Position numbers and translations under genes: made by a program | Notes under the pieces: model-generated | The model's database searches: none | The model's input: the letters and a program-made list of their open reading frames with translations, nothing else | What the model was told of the DNA's origin: nothing | Part shown: piece after piece, positions 1-5,060 of the stretch | Position numbering within the stretch: position 1 is the stretch's first letter | Layout: the number at the start of each line of letters is the position of its first letter | Assembly: GCA_900764415.1 (NCBI GenBank) | Contig: CAAFOA010000289.1 | Location: 1-9,674 of the forward strand | DNA: 9,674 bases | Direction: 5' to 3' | Source of the DNA: an uncultured Collinsella sp. | GTDB lineage: Bacteria > Actinomycetota > Coriobacteriia > Coriobacteriales > Coriobacteriaceae

Positions 1-65
1 AAGCAGAAGACGGCATACGAGATGCAGCGTAGTCTCGTGGGCTCGGAGATGTGTATAAGAGACAG
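1..65 (+). other. Illumina/Nextera i7 adapter left on the contig end
   Basis: These bases are synthetic. Positions 1-23 match the P7 flow-cell sequence without its first base. Positions 24-31 (gcagcgta) sit where the i7 index belongs. Positions 32-46 match the Nextera read-2 tail, and 47-65 match the 19-base Tn5 mosaic end (agatgtgtataagagacag). The order is exactly that of a tagmentation library molecule, so genomic DNA begins at 66. Any reading frame that starts inside this block is an artefact. The reverse complement of the index, TACGCTGC, matches my recollection of a Nextera XT i7 index (N721), which I could not look up. Confidence 0.98.
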
Positions 66-382
66 ATGTGGGCCTTGCCATCGGCACCGGCGCCGATATT
101 GCCAAGGAGGGTGCCGACGTGGTGCTCATGCGCAGCGACCTCATGGACGTCGCCCGAGCCATCGAGCTTTCACGCGCCACGATCCGCAACATCAAGCAGG
201 ACCTGTTCTGGGCACTGTTCTACAACGGCATCGGCATTCCGCTGGCGGCGGGCGTGTTCTTCCCGCTCACCGGATGGCAACTCTCGCCGATGTTTGGCGC
301 CGCGGCCATGAGCCTGTCGAGCGTGTGCGTCGTAAGCAATGCGCTGCGCCTGCGAACCTTTAAGCCCAAGACGGCGCGCTGA
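66..382 (+). CDS. copA: Copper-exporting P-type ATPase, C-terminal fragment
   Basis: This is the last 104 or so residues of a P1B-type heavy-metal ATPase, whose job is to pump Cu(I) out across the cytoplasmic membrane using ATP. The 5' part is missing because the read ends in the adapter. In frame the fragment opens with [21 protein letters not shown], the end of the P-domain hinge region. It then has a basic amphipathic stretch ([15 protein letters not shown]) and the last two membrane helices. Helix 7 carries the YN pair in FYNGIGIP. Helix 8 carries MSLSS followed by VSNALRL. YN plus MxxSS is the known Cu(I) signature of the P1B-1 subgroup, so copper is favoured over zinc or cadmium. The protein ends in TFKPKTAR and TGA at 380-382. 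CopZ-like and CsoR-like genes directly downstream support the call. The CPC motif of helix 6, the DKTG phosphorylation site and any N-terminal metal-binding domains lie outside the window. Confidence 0.93.
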
Positions 383-469
383 GGCACCCGACCTTGCCCC
401 TCAAACCGTCGCTCGCGTACCCAAGTACGCTTCGCTCCTCTTTCGGGGCAATCTCGGGCACCTCAGCGC
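376..469. repeat. Long imperfect inverted repeat overlapping the copA stop codon
   Basis: A 25-nt arm at 376-400 pairs with 445-469 (21 of 25 positions; mismatches at 385, 386, 392 and 393). Within the 44-nt interior, 415-420 (gcgtac) and 425-430 (gtacgc) form a second 6-bp stem around the loop ccaa. The left arm begins inside the last codons of copA. No T-run follows the right arm, so a classic intrinsic terminator is unlikely. A mobile palindrome of REP type, or an mRNA-stabilising 3' end, fits better. A near-identical 13-mer (gcg-a/c-acctttaag) lies at 352-364 and 466-478, just outside or at the edge of the element. Confidence 0.7.
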
Positions 470-534
470 ACCTTTAAGATGACGCTGTTCACGACTAAAC
501 TGTCAGATAATCTCAATCGATAAGGAGTACACCC

Positions 535-756
535 ATGCATTACACAATCAAGACTTCCGGCCTTATGTGCGGCCACTGCGACGCTACTGTCGAGACGGCG
601 CTGCTCAACGTTGCCGGCGTGACCGACGCCGACGCCGATCACGAGACCCAGACCGTCCAGGTAGAGTGCGCCGACACCGTGACCGCCGAGCAGCTCGCCG
701 CCGCTGTCGAGGGCGCGGGCGAGAAGTTCCACGCCCTGTCCGTGACCGCCGCGTAG
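535..756 (+). CDS. copZ: CopZ-like heavy-metal-associated (HMA) metallochaperone
   Basis: This 73-residue protein is a single HMA domain. It would bind Cu(I) in the cytoplasm and pass it to the ATPase encoded just upstream. The binding loop is GLMCGHCDATVE, with Cys12 and Cys15 forming the CxxC site near the N-terminus, as in CopZ/Atx1 proteins. The rest follows the family's beta-alpha-beta-beta-alpha-beta pattern: VETALLNVAGVTDADAD, then the strand TVQVEC, then helix TAEQLAAAVEGAG. The length is usual for a free-standing chaperone. ATG at 535 is preceded by aaggag at 522-527 with 7 nt spacing, a good start. It lies about 150 nt after copA, with the inverted repeat between them, so it may have its own promoter or share the copA transcript. 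Confidence 0.93.
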   Translation: MHYTIKTSGLMCGHCDATVETALLNVAGVTDADADHETQTVQVECADTVTAEQLAAAVEGAGEKFHALSVTAA

Positions 757-782
757 CAGACGCCGCCTACTCAATCCTCAGA

Positions 783-849
783 AGTTGCGGTGAAATAGTT
801 CCTGTTTTAGCGCTTCAATCCTGCAAACAAGAACTATTTCACCGCAACT
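783..849. repeat. Near-perfect 25-nt inverted repeat between copZ and csoR
   Basis: Positions 783-807 pair with 825-849 with a single mismatch (802 against 830). The outer 19 bp (agttgcggtgaaatagttc and its complement) are perfect, and the loop is 17 nt. The element fills most of the copZ-csoR spacer. It has no T-run after the right arm and is less GC-rich than its surroundings. In RNA made from the minus strand the lone mismatch becomes a G-U pair. The compact palindromic form suggests a small non-autonomous mobile element or REP-like unit. A riboregulatory hairpin ahead of csoR is an alternative. Confidence 0.8.
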
Positions 850-891
850 GACGGGTGCATCCGGAAGATCGACCAGAAACGAGGACCCGCC

Positions 892-1164
892 ATGATGGCA
901 GACCATAAATCGGTGACCCGCATGCTCAAGACGGCACGCGGCCAGATCGACGGCATTCTGCGGATGGTCGATGAGGACCGTTACTGCGTCGACATCTCCA
1001 CGCAGCTCATGGCAACGCAGGCGCTCATCGCCCGCATCAACGCCGATGTGTTGAAGGCACACATCGAGGGCTGCGTCGCCTCGGCCATCGAATCGGGTGA
1101 CGAGGAGCTCAAAGCCGCCAAGCTCGCCGAGATAGAGCGCGTCGTCGACAAGCTCGCCAAGTAA
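892..1164 (+). CDS. csoR: CsoR-family copper-sensing transcriptional repressor
   Basis: This 90-residue all-helical protein belongs to the CsoR/RcnR (DUF156) family. These repressors bind DNA when metal-free and let go when Cu(I) is bound. The family signature is clear: RMLKTARGQIDGILRMVDEDRYCVD at the N-terminus, then LKAHIEGC. Cys32, His57 and Cys61 match the Cys-His-Cys Cu(I) ligands known from Mycobacterium tuberculosis CsoR (Cys36, His61, Cys65), and Tyr31 next to Cys32 is also conserved. This pattern favours copper over the nickel/cobalt RcnR or formaldehyde FrmR subtypes. Two ATGs are adjacent (892 and 895). I chose 892 because gagga at 881-885 gives better spacing. It lies last in the copA-copZ-csoR row and probably controls it. 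I could not find a convincing operator in the window, and the real one may lie upstream of the missing copA 5' end. Confidence 0.93.
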   Translation: MMADHKSVTRMLKTARGQIDGILRMVDEDRYCVDISTQLMATQALIARINADVLKAHIEGCVASAIESGDEELKAAKLAEIERVVDKLAK

Positions 1165-1231
1165 TTGGTGCAAGGGGGACAGGTACGTTTGCGCCACCTT
1201 GGTGCAGATTAACCTGTCCCCAATGCACCAA
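1165..1231. repeat. REP-like inverted repeat with GGGGACAGGT arms after csoR
   Basis: Positions 1165-1184 pair with 1212-1231 over 20 nt with two adjacent mismatches (1173-1174). The arms read TTGGTGCA, two variable bases, then GGGGACAGGT. The octamer ttggtgca also occurs inside the loop at 1199-1206 and inverted as tgcaccaa at 1224-1231, so the same short word appears three times. The element starts directly at the csoR stop codon (TAA 1162-1164). No T-run follows. GGGGACAGGT-type palindromes are, from memory, often dispersed in genomes near REP-associated tyrosine transposases; that link is inference. Confidence 0.7.
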
Positions 1232-1278
1232 AAGGGGTATAAAGGCGTGCAGCACAGCGAAATGAAAGGCAGTTCTGC

Positions 1279-1752
1279 ATGAATGACTTTATGAAGGGTC
1301 GCAACGGCGCCGATGAGCTCACCATCGTGATGGGCTTTGCTGGAATCGTCATCGCGATGATCGGATCGATGGCCCGTATCCAGTGGCTCAGCTGGATCGC
1401 CATCGCCGTTATCGTGATTGGCGTGCTGCGCGGCCTGTCCAAAAACATCGACGCGCGCCGCAAGGAGAACGATGCCTTTGTTACGGCGACCGCAAACGTC
1501 CCCGGCCTAGGCAAGTTCGTCGCCAGCTTGGGCGGTGGAACTGCAGCGGCCAGCACCTCGCGCGCAGCCGGAACGAGCAAGGAGGACTTTGAGCGCGCCA
1601 AGCGAACGGCTAAGAAGATGTGGAAGGGTCGCAAGACCACGGCCTACCTCAAGTGCCCCAACTGCGGCCAGATGCTGTCCGTCCCCAAGGGCAAGGGCAA
1701 GATCCGCGTCACCTGCCCCAAGTGCCACGCCAAGATGGAAACCCGCTCCTAG
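1279..1752 (+). CDS. Small membrane protein with C-terminal zinc ribbon
   Basis: This 157-residue protein has no function I can name. Two hydrophobic helices lie near the N-terminus (about 14-31 and 36-53), separated by a short turn around MARIQW. A basic, Ala/Gly-rich linker of about 65 residues follows (RRKENDAF to KMWKGRKT). The C-terminus is a zinc ribbon: CPNCG at 126-130 and CPKCH at 146-150, giving four cysteines in two CxxC knuckles 16 residues apart. The ribbon should face the cytoplasm. Start ATG 1279 has gaaagg at 1264-1269 with 9 nt spacing. An in-frame ATG at 1291 is less likely. A tataaa box at 1238-1243 is a possible -10, but no good -35 accompanies it. The gene is transcribed alone, between a palindromic element and a strong terminator. 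Similar two-helix zinc-ribbon proteins are common unannotated genes in Gram-positive genomes. Confidence 0.85.
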   Translation: MNDFMKGRNGADELTIVMGFAGIVIAMIGSMARIQWLSWIAIAVIVIGVLRGLSKNIDARRKENDAFVTATANVPGLGKFVASLGGGTAAASTSRAAGTSKEDFERAKRTAKKMWKGRKTTAYLKCPNCGQMLSVPKGKGKIRVTCPKCHAKMETRS

Positions 1753-1773
1753 CCGCCATACCATGGGACAAAT

Positions 1774-1809
1774 AAAAGCCGAGGCCTCGTGTTGAGACCT
1801 CGGCTTTTT
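1774..1809. terminator. Bidirectional intrinsic terminator between convergent genes
   Basis: Arms at 1774-1788 and 1794-1808 form a 15-bp stem with one mismatch (1785 against 1797) and a 5-nt loop (gtgtt). The stem core is GC-rich (gccgagg) and is flanked by A-runs on the left and a T-run (1805-1809) on the right. It can therefore stop transcription from the zinc-ribbon gene on plus and from the amidohydrolase gene on minus. It lies 21 nt after one stop codon and 50 nt beyond the other. Confidence 0.92.
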
Positions 1810-1858
1810 GCATGGGGCGACATCATTCGATGAAGCTGTCGCCCCGTCGCGCCAGCGC

Positions 1859-3229
1859 TTACGCTACGCCATCGCGAGCGAGCTCCTCGGCAAGCGCTTC
1901 TGCCGGCATGGCCATAATCGCGTCGAGCTCGGCGTCAACCTCGGGGATGCGCTTGACCTTTAGCTTGCGCACCAGGTCACCGCGACACATCACATGCATC
2001 GGCTCACGCAGAGCGCACAGGTCATCGAGCGGGTTCTCGCGCGTCACCAGAATATCGGCCGCCTTGCCACACTCGATTGTGCCGGTCTCGCCACCCAGGC
2101 CCAGTAGCTCGGCATTGACCTGCGTAGCCGTATGCAGCGCGAAGGCGTTGCTCACGCCCACGTACTTGGCAAAGTAGGCCACCTCGCGCCACATGTCGTA
2201 CTGCGTCACGAACGGGCAGCTCGAGTCCGTGCCCAGGCCTACCTTGATACCGGCTTCTAGCGCCGCACGAGCACTCTCGATAATGCCCGAGCACACGATG
2301 TCGCCGTTCTTCTTTTGCGTGTCAGTCGAATGAGTCTTTTCCGGATCGAGCAGTACAAACGGCAGCGCCGGGCTGATCGTGCAGGTAACGCTCGGCGCGC
2401 GTCCCTCGAGCTGCGTGCCCGCGGCGCCGCGGTACAGTTCCAGGATCTCGGGGGTCATCGGAGCGCCGTGCTCGATTGTGTCGACGCCGGCCTGAAGCGC
2501 GGCGCGTACGCCCTCGGTGCTCTCGACATGGGCCATGACCGGAAGGCCAACCTCGTGCGCCGCCTTGCACGCCGCCGCGGCGACATCGACCGGCATGCGC
2601 AGCACGCCCGGCTCGCCTACCTCGGTCGCATCGAACACGCCACCCGTCACGAACAGCTTGATGACGTCGGCGCCGCGCGCATACAGGTCGCGTACCTGTT
2701 CGGCCGCCTCTGCGGGGCTGTTGGCCACCTGCGCAAAGAGGCCCGCACCGTGGCCACCCGGCACCGTGACACCCGTTCCCGGTGCCACCAGACGCGGACC
2801 CTGATACTTACCGGCGTCGATGGCGTTGCGCACGGCGATGTCGGCAAAAAGCGGGTCGCCCGCGCCGCGCACCGTGGTCACGCCGCTTGCCAGCTGCTGC
2901 TGGGCGCTGCCCTTAAGAATGTGGCGGACGATGGCGCGGCCCACCGGATTATCGAGCTTCTTCATCAGCGCGCCCGCATCGCCCGCCGAGACCGGTTTGC
3001 CCGAACCGCACAGATGCACGTGCATATTGATGAGACCCGGCATGAGATACGCACCCGCCAGGTCGATGACCTCGGCACCCGCCGGCGCCTGCGACACGGC
3101 GCTCGGGCCAATCCAGGTGATGACACCGCGCTCAACGGCCACGGCCATATCGGGCTGCGGCTCCATATGCTCCGAGCCATCCAGGACGGTCGCATTGATA
3201 AACAACGTGGGACGATCGGCAGTCGCCAT
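1859..3229 (-). CDS. Metal-dependent amidohydrolase (imidazolonepropionase/prolidase-like)
   Basis: This 456-residue enzyme belongs to the amidohydrolase superfamily, cytosolic TIM-barrel hydrolases that use one or two metal ions to cleave C-N or related bonds. The N-terminal beta-sandwich strands (LFINATVLDG, ITWIGPS) come first, then MPGLINMHVHL with His70 and His72 as the HxH metal ligands. Lys191 in VIKLFVTGG is the likely carboxylated bridging lysine. His234 (MAHVES), His254 (IEHGAP) and Asp335 (GTDSS) complete the set. The C-terminus has the usual ATQVNAELLGL and GTIECGKAADILV return to the sandwich. This ligand set is that of the imidazolonepropionase-like/Xaa-Pro dipeptidase-type group. 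The substrate cannot be told from sequence. The chosen ATG at 3229 has gggaggag about 8 nt upstream; earlier in-frame ATGs would add up to 43 residues without a good ribosome binding site. It is monocistronic. Confidence 0.92.
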   Translation of the reverse strand: MATADRPTLFINATVLDGSEHMEPQPDMAVAVERGVITWIGPSAVSQAPAGAEVIDLAGAYLMPGLINMHVHLCGSGKPVSAGDAGALMKKLDNPVGRAIVRHILKGSAQQQLASGVTTVRGAGDPLFADIAVRNAIDAGKYQGPRLVAPGTGVTVPGGHGAGLFAQVANSPAEAAEQVRDLYARGADVIKLFVTGGVFDATEVGEPGVLRMPVDVAAAACKAAHEVGLPVMAHVESTEGVRAALQAGVDTIEHGAPMTPEILELYRGAAGTQLEGRAPSVTCTISPALPFVLLDPEKTHSTDTQKKNGDIVCSGIIESARAALEAGIKVGLGTDSSCPFVTQYDMWREVAYFAKYVGVSNAFALHTATQVNAELLGLGGETGTIECGKAADILVTRENPLDDLCALREPMHVMCRGDLVRKLKVKRIPEVDAELDAIMAMPAEALAEELARDGVA

Positions 3230-3255
3230 ATCGAGCTCCTCCCTCACGATTAACT

Positions 3256-3274
3256 TGAACATTTGTCCATTATC
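3256..3274 (-). promoter_or_regulatory. Possible promoter -10 and operator-like palindrome for the amidohydrolase
   Basis: On the minus strand GATAAT (3269-3274) resembles a -10 box, 5 of 6 to consensus, about 40 nt upstream of the amidohydrolase start. It overlaps by one base a 14-bp imperfect palindrome, TGGACAAATGTTCA (3256-3269), at the expected transcription start. That position would suit a repressor. No good -35 box is visible at 16-18 nt, so the promoter call is weak. Confidence 0.3.
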
Positions 3275-3476
3275 ACCCAGCGCGGAAGGATTGCTGCGGA
3301 CATATCGGTTAACGGAGAAAGGAGGAGATGCGGGGAAGGGAATGCGTTGCAGTCCCACCCCAGCGACACCCGGGAAATGTCTCGATCTGTAACAGGTAGA
3401 CCGTCTTTAACCTTCCAAATGTGGCAGTATTGAGACAGTTTGCCGCAGCTCGCTATTGATGCTGACCAACAGGCAA

Positions 3477-3511
3477 AACACGCTGAACGTACCGCAACAC
3501 GCTGGCCGTAC
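3477..3511. repeat. Two tandem 16-bp near-identical direct repeats
   Basis: AACACGCTGaaCGTAC at 3477-3492 and AACACGCTGgcCGTAC at 3496-3511 differ at two of 16 positions, with a 19-bp period. A further short direct repeat, ACTTAGG, occurs at 3510-3516 and 3528-3534. Tandem sites about two helical turns apart can be protein-binding sites, for example for a recombinase or repressor. Chance cannot be excluded. Confidence 0.55.
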
Positions 3512-3552
3512 TTAGGGTTTGGCGGCAACTTAGGATATTCGAGGGATACGAG

Positions 3553-3588
3553 AAAGGGGCCGTGGCGACGAACCGCCACGGCCCCTTT
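3553..3588 (-). terminator. Strong hairpin terminator after the phage lysis genes
   Basis: Arms 3553-3567 and 3574-3588 form a perfect 15-bp stem (aaaggggccgtggcg and its complement) with a 6-nt loop. In minus-strand RNA the stem ends with a short U-run (UUU, then CUCG). In the plus direction the right arm ends cccctttt. It stands 22 nt beyond the stop codon of the last phage gene and most likely ends the late transcript while shielding the amidohydrolase gene from read-through. Confidence 0.88.
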
Positions 3589-3609
3589 TGCTGTTATCGC
3601 CCGCGATCG

Positions 3610-3699
3610 CTAGCGCCGGTTTATGCTCACGATGCAGAGCCCGATTGTCGCCACGGTACCGCCGAACAGCGCGCCGAGGACGAACGCCAGCGCGATCAT
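3610..3699 (-). CDS. 29-residue single-pass membrane peptide of the lysis cassette (DUF3789-like)
   Basis: This tiny gene starts at ATG 3697-3699, which overlaps the endolysin stop codon as ATGA, and ends at TAG 3610-3612. The peptide is one glycine-rich hydrophobic helix ([19 protein letters not shown], then GLCIVS) followed by a short basic tail, INRR. The overlap implies that it is translated by coupling to the endolysin gene. Size, the LGALFGG core and position at the end of a phage late operon resemble the small DUF3789 proteins of Gram-positive phages, as I remember them. The role is unknown; a lysis accessory or holin regulator is an inference from position. No independent ribosome binding site is needed or obvious. 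Confidence 0.7.
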   Translation of the reverse strand: MIALAFVLGALFGGTVATIGLCIVSINRR

Positions 3700-4835
3700 C
3701 GGCGGGTACCGTCGGACACGTAGCACTGCAGGCGATCGAGCGCATAGCCGTACATGCCTGCGTAGTCATCGCCGCCGTAGGTGGAGCCATCATCGCAGAC
3801 CTCGTCCCAGTAGCCAGCGTGGGCAACGTCCTGGCTACGGTAGTAGACCTGCTTGTAGCCGCCGTCAGGCGTGATGTAGTACATCTGAACGCCGTCGATG
3901 GTCTGCCCCCAAAGGCCCGCCATGCCATTCACACTGTCGCTGTAGTTGGCAGACTGTACCCAGTCGAGCCAACCGCTCTCTTTTGTGTGGACGCGGTACT
4001 TGAGCGTGCCGCTGTCCACCCACGCGATCAGCATGTCGTGGGAACCGTAGGGCATACCAGCGAAGCCCTCGGAATTGGAGTCGTTGAAGTTGGTCACGAC
4101 TTCGTTCCAGCCGCCGCCGCGATTGTGCAAGGCGTAGTGGATGTTTACGCTCTTGCCCGTGGACTTCGGGAACTTGGTACGGGTTGCAGAATAAGAGGGC
4201 TGATAGGTGCCTCCATTGCCGTTGGTCGGCGCGATGGGAGCGACATAACCGCTACCGAGATAGGCTGCGACCGCCTGCTTGAACTCCCACCAGCTCTTAC
4301 CGTACTGGGCGAAGTAGCCGTTGGGGTCGGTATGATCGGAGCCGCCCCAGCGCTGAGCTGCCTCGTAGTGACTCAATAGTCGGGACGTATCCCAACCGTG
4401 GGCACGCAGCTCATCGCCAGTCCACTTGACTGCTTCAGTCCACTGCTTTGCAAAGTCGCTGGCATTGGTGGCGTGCGCCAGCTCGATACCAATTGTGGCG
4501 TAATTGCCATTACCAACATGCCAGCACAAACGGTTCTCGGGCACCGTGTTGTACACGGCGGAACCGTCAAGCTCCATAACATGGTGCACGACATAGGTAT
4601 CATTGCCGCTCCAGTAGCTCACGTGGTTGCGGGCACTGGCGCCCGGGTTAGCGGTCTCGTGAATTACGAGATAACTCGCATTGAGCCATCCATGTCCATT
4701 GCTGACATAGCTATCCACACTCTGGTAGGCCTCAGCGCCGCACGGGGCGGCAAGGGCAGCCACGAGGGCGAGGACAACGGCAAGGACGCTACGGAGCGGC
4801 AGCTTGCGCTTGGGCTCGGCACTAGTCTCCGTCAT
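3696..4835 (-). CDS. Phage endolysin: N-acetylmuramoyl-L-alanine amidase (Amidase_2) with wall-binding-like repeats
   Basis: This 379-residue protein should cut the bond between N-acetylmuramic acid and L-alanine in peptidoglycan to release phage progeny. Residues 9-36 are a basic segment and an Ala/Leu/Val-rich helix ending GAEA, a Sec-type signal or signal-anchor. The Amidase_2 domain spans about 45-193: VIHET (His59), GIELAHA (Glu118), LLSHYEA (His156) and HTDP (Asp170). His59, His156 and Asp170 are the probable zinc ligands and Glu118 the catalytic glutamate, by family analogy. A Gly/Thr/Pro linker (194-228) leads to three related repeats at about 233-276, 280-325 and 332-379. Each has a GW or YW, a WNEV/LDWV/WDEV-type segment and a later AGM/AGL turn; they resemble choline- or ChW-type wall-binding units. 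ATG 4835 has gggagg about 6 nt upstream and overlaps the holin gene by 14 nt. An upstream in-frame ATG (4901) would lie deep inside the holin gene and is rejected. Confidence 0.9.
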   Translation of the reverse strand: MTETSAEPKRKLPLRSVLAVVLALVAALAAPCGAEAYQSVDSYVSNGHGWLNASYLVIHETANPGASARNHVSYWSGNDTYVVHHVMELDGSAVYNTVPENRLCWHVGNGNYATIGIELAHATNASDFAKQWTEAVKWTGDELRAHGWDTSRLLSHYEAAQRWGGSDHTDPNGYFAQYGKSWWEFKQAVAAYLGSGYVAPIAPTNGNGGTYQPSYSATRTKFPKSTGKSVNIHYALHNRGGGWNEVVTNFNDSNSEGFAGMPYGSHDMLIAWVDSGTLKYRVHTKESGWLDWVQSANYSDSVNGMAGLWGQTIDGVQMYYITPDGGYKQVYYRSQDVAHAGYWDEVCDDGSTYGGDDYAGMYGYALDRLQCYVSDGTRR

Positions 4836-5052
4836 GCTCGCCTCCCGCCTTGAGTCGCGCGGCGTCCACGGCCTGCTCGGCTGCGGCGTAGATGGCCGCA
4901 CTCGCGACCCCGCATACCGTGCCGATGGCGGCGACAGCCTGGTTGTCCGTGGCGATGCCGGCGACGCTGGTCGCGACGGAGCCCAAAAAGGCAGCCGTGC
5001 ACAGCCAGAACTTTCGGCTCGTCACCTTGCGGATAATGTCTTCGGTAGTCAT
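4822..5052 (-). CDS. Two-helix phage holin-like protein
   Basis: This 76-residue protein has an N-terminal polar segment with SRKFW (12-16), then two hydrophobic helices at about 16-34 and 39-58, and a charged C-terminal tail ([18 protein letters not shown]). SRKFW before the first helix is a frequent feature of small holins of actinobacterial and clostridial phages. A holin makes lesions in the cytoplasmic membrane at a set time. If the endolysin is exported by Sec, this one would mainly collapse the membrane potential. ATG 5052 is preceded by taggagg at about 5 nt, a very strong site. It lies between the coiled-coil membrane protein (8 nt gap) and the amidase (14 nt overlap). No family was confirmed, so the name rests on topology, size and position. 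Confidence 0.82.
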   Translation of the reverse strand: MTTEDIIRKVTSRKFWLCTAAFLGSVATSVAGIATDNQAVAAIGTVCGVASAAIYAAAEQAVDAARLKAGGEHDGD

Positions 5053-5060
5053 GATTCCTC

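Larger units (their letters stand above)
3230..3609. other. Non-coding host/prophage boundary region
   Basis: I see no supportable gene in these 380 bases. Possible reading frames on either strand run through the terminator at 3553-3588 or lack a start with a ribosome binding site. Contents are the possible amidohydrolase promoter at the left, a tandem near-repeat at 3477-3511, and a terminator at the right. Composition is visibly less GC-rich around 3380-3540 than in the genes on both sides. Host metabolism lies to the left and phage late genes to the right, so an attachment site could be here. The other prophage end is needed to prove it. No tRNA gene is visible. Confidence 0.5.

Noticed and set aside
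22..363. Open reading frames that start in the first 65 bases
   Set aside because: Their starts lie in synthetic adapter sequence, and the two longest are out of frame with the clear CopA-type protein read from 68.
486..511. A possible copZ promoter with GATAAT at 506-511
   Set aside because: The -10 box is reasonable, but no -35 hexamer sits at 16-18 nt spacing. The closest, TGTTCA, is only 14 nt away.
1230..1245. A CsoR-type operator around aaaaggggtataaagg
   Set aside because: The GGGGTAT half resembles one side of a CsoR site, but the inverted CCCC half is absent at the right spacing.
2315..3253. A 312-codon plus-strand frame opposite the amidohydrolase
   Set aside because: It is Arg/His/Ala-rich shadow coding on the complement of a gene whose catalytic residues are all intact.
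3250..3579. A 109-codon minus-strand frame across the boundary region
   Set aside because: Its start lies in the terminator stem, it has no ribosome binding site, and it overlaps the amidohydrolase promoter region. The protein resembles nothing known to me.
3440..3613. A 57-codon plus-strand frame (TTG start) running from the boundary region toward the phage genes
   Set aside because: It has no ribosome binding site, runs through the strong terminator at 3553-3588 and ends opposite the last phage gene.
3588..4379. A 263-codon plus-strand frame opposite the endolysin
   Set aside because: The minus strand carries a full Amidase_2 enzyme with zinc ligands, and the plus frame shows no domain or start signal.
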